Source of the DNA: Desulfatirhabdium butyrativorans
Lineage (GTDB): Bacteria > Desulfobacterota > Desulfobacteria > Desulfobacterales > DYRK01
NCBI GenBank assembly: GCA_020718785.1
Contig: DYRK01000415.1
Coordinates: 1-5,348 of the forward strand
Length of the DNA stretch: 5,348 nt
Direction: 5' to 3'
Part shown: piece by piece, positions 5,242-5,348 of the stretch
Layout: the number at the start of each line of letters is the position of its first letter
Numbering within the stretch: the stretch's first letter is position 1
The notes under the pieces: generated by a model
The model's input: the letters and a program-made list of their open reading frames with translations, nothing else
What the model was told of the DNA's origin: nothing
Databases searched by the model: none
Translations under genes and position numbers: made by a program

Positions 5242-5348
5242 CTTATTACCTCATGTTACGCAGTCGTTGCCTGAATCTGGATTACCGGGAGCGTCTGAAC
5301 CGCAAATTGACGCAGACTTGACTGATTTCACAGAGTCATCAGTGTATT
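5242..5348. repeat. Intergenic stretch with degenerate CGCAGATT/CACAGATT-type short repeats
   Basis: No supportable gene lies here. From about 5299 the bases fall into loosely repeated units about 10 nt long: CGCAAATTGA (5301), CGCAGACTTG (5311), ACTGATTTCA (5321), CAGAGTCATC (5331), then AGTGTATT at the edge. This resembles the degenerate 'gcagattgacgcagatttcacagatt' intergenic sequence found in many Bacteroidota and Desulfobacterota genomes, often beside GxxExxY genes. The resemblance is from memory. ACTGAT (5321-5326) and ATCAGT (5338-5343) are also inverted repeats. The array may continue past the window. Confidence 0.4.

Noticed and set aside
5253..5321. 22-codon + strand ORF after the TAXI gene
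   Set aside because: It has no ribosome binding site, no recognisable composition, and it overlaps the degenerate repeat region.
5252..5346. Minus-strand open frame entering from the right edge as the C-terminus of a converging gene
   Set aside because: Only about 31 codons are open, which is unremarkable by chance, and the peptide is the kind produced by the degenerate repeat itself. Sequence beyond the window would be needed.

Overview
The window reads as a chromosomal segment of a Gram-negative, probably anaerobic bacterium with moderate GC content. An orphan TAXI-type periplasmic binding protein, a BtuFCD-type corrinoid importer with a non-lipoprotein binding protein, and a degenerate 'CGCAGATT/CACAGATT'-like intergenic repeat together suggest Desulfobacterota (a sulfate-reducer-like lineage). 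That placement is inference from gene style, not from a marker gene. All convincing genes are on the + strand.

Positions 1-440 hold the decayed 3' half of a class I SAM-dependent methyltransferase gene. It is readable only by switching frame twice. A short spacer with a 9-bp inverted repeat follows, then a 28-codon open frame (481-567) with a good ribosome binding site that encodes a single-span, Trp-rich small membrane protein. A strong intrinsic terminator (594-627) closes that unit only 15 nt before the next gene.

Positions 643-3358 form a compact importer operon: periplasmic binding protein (btuF-like), FecCD-family permease (btuC-like) and ATPase (btuD-like). Both junctions are 4-nt ATGA overlaps, so the three are almost certainly co-translated. 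Residues that dock BtuF on BtuC in E. coli are conserved (two Glu in BtuF, the RLPR arginines in BtuC), which favours cobalamin or another corrinoid over iron-siderophore or heme. I see no cobalamin riboswitch between the small ORF and the operon.

Positions 3421-5241 hold a second pair of genes, probably co-transcribed (42-nt gap). The first encodes an unrecognised membrane protein with an acidic/polar N-terminal region of about 127 residues, a basic juxtamembrane stretch, one transmembrane helix and a Pro/Lys repeat arm predicted to lie in the periplasm. The second encodes a secreted TAXI-family solute-binding protein with no TRAP permease gene in the window. Both proteins end in a similar short amphipathic tail. 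The pair is the best candidate here for something undescribed.

The last gene ends inside a perfect 13-bp inverted repeat. The final roughly 100 bases carry no supportable gene but show a degenerate short-period intergenic repeat running off the window edge.
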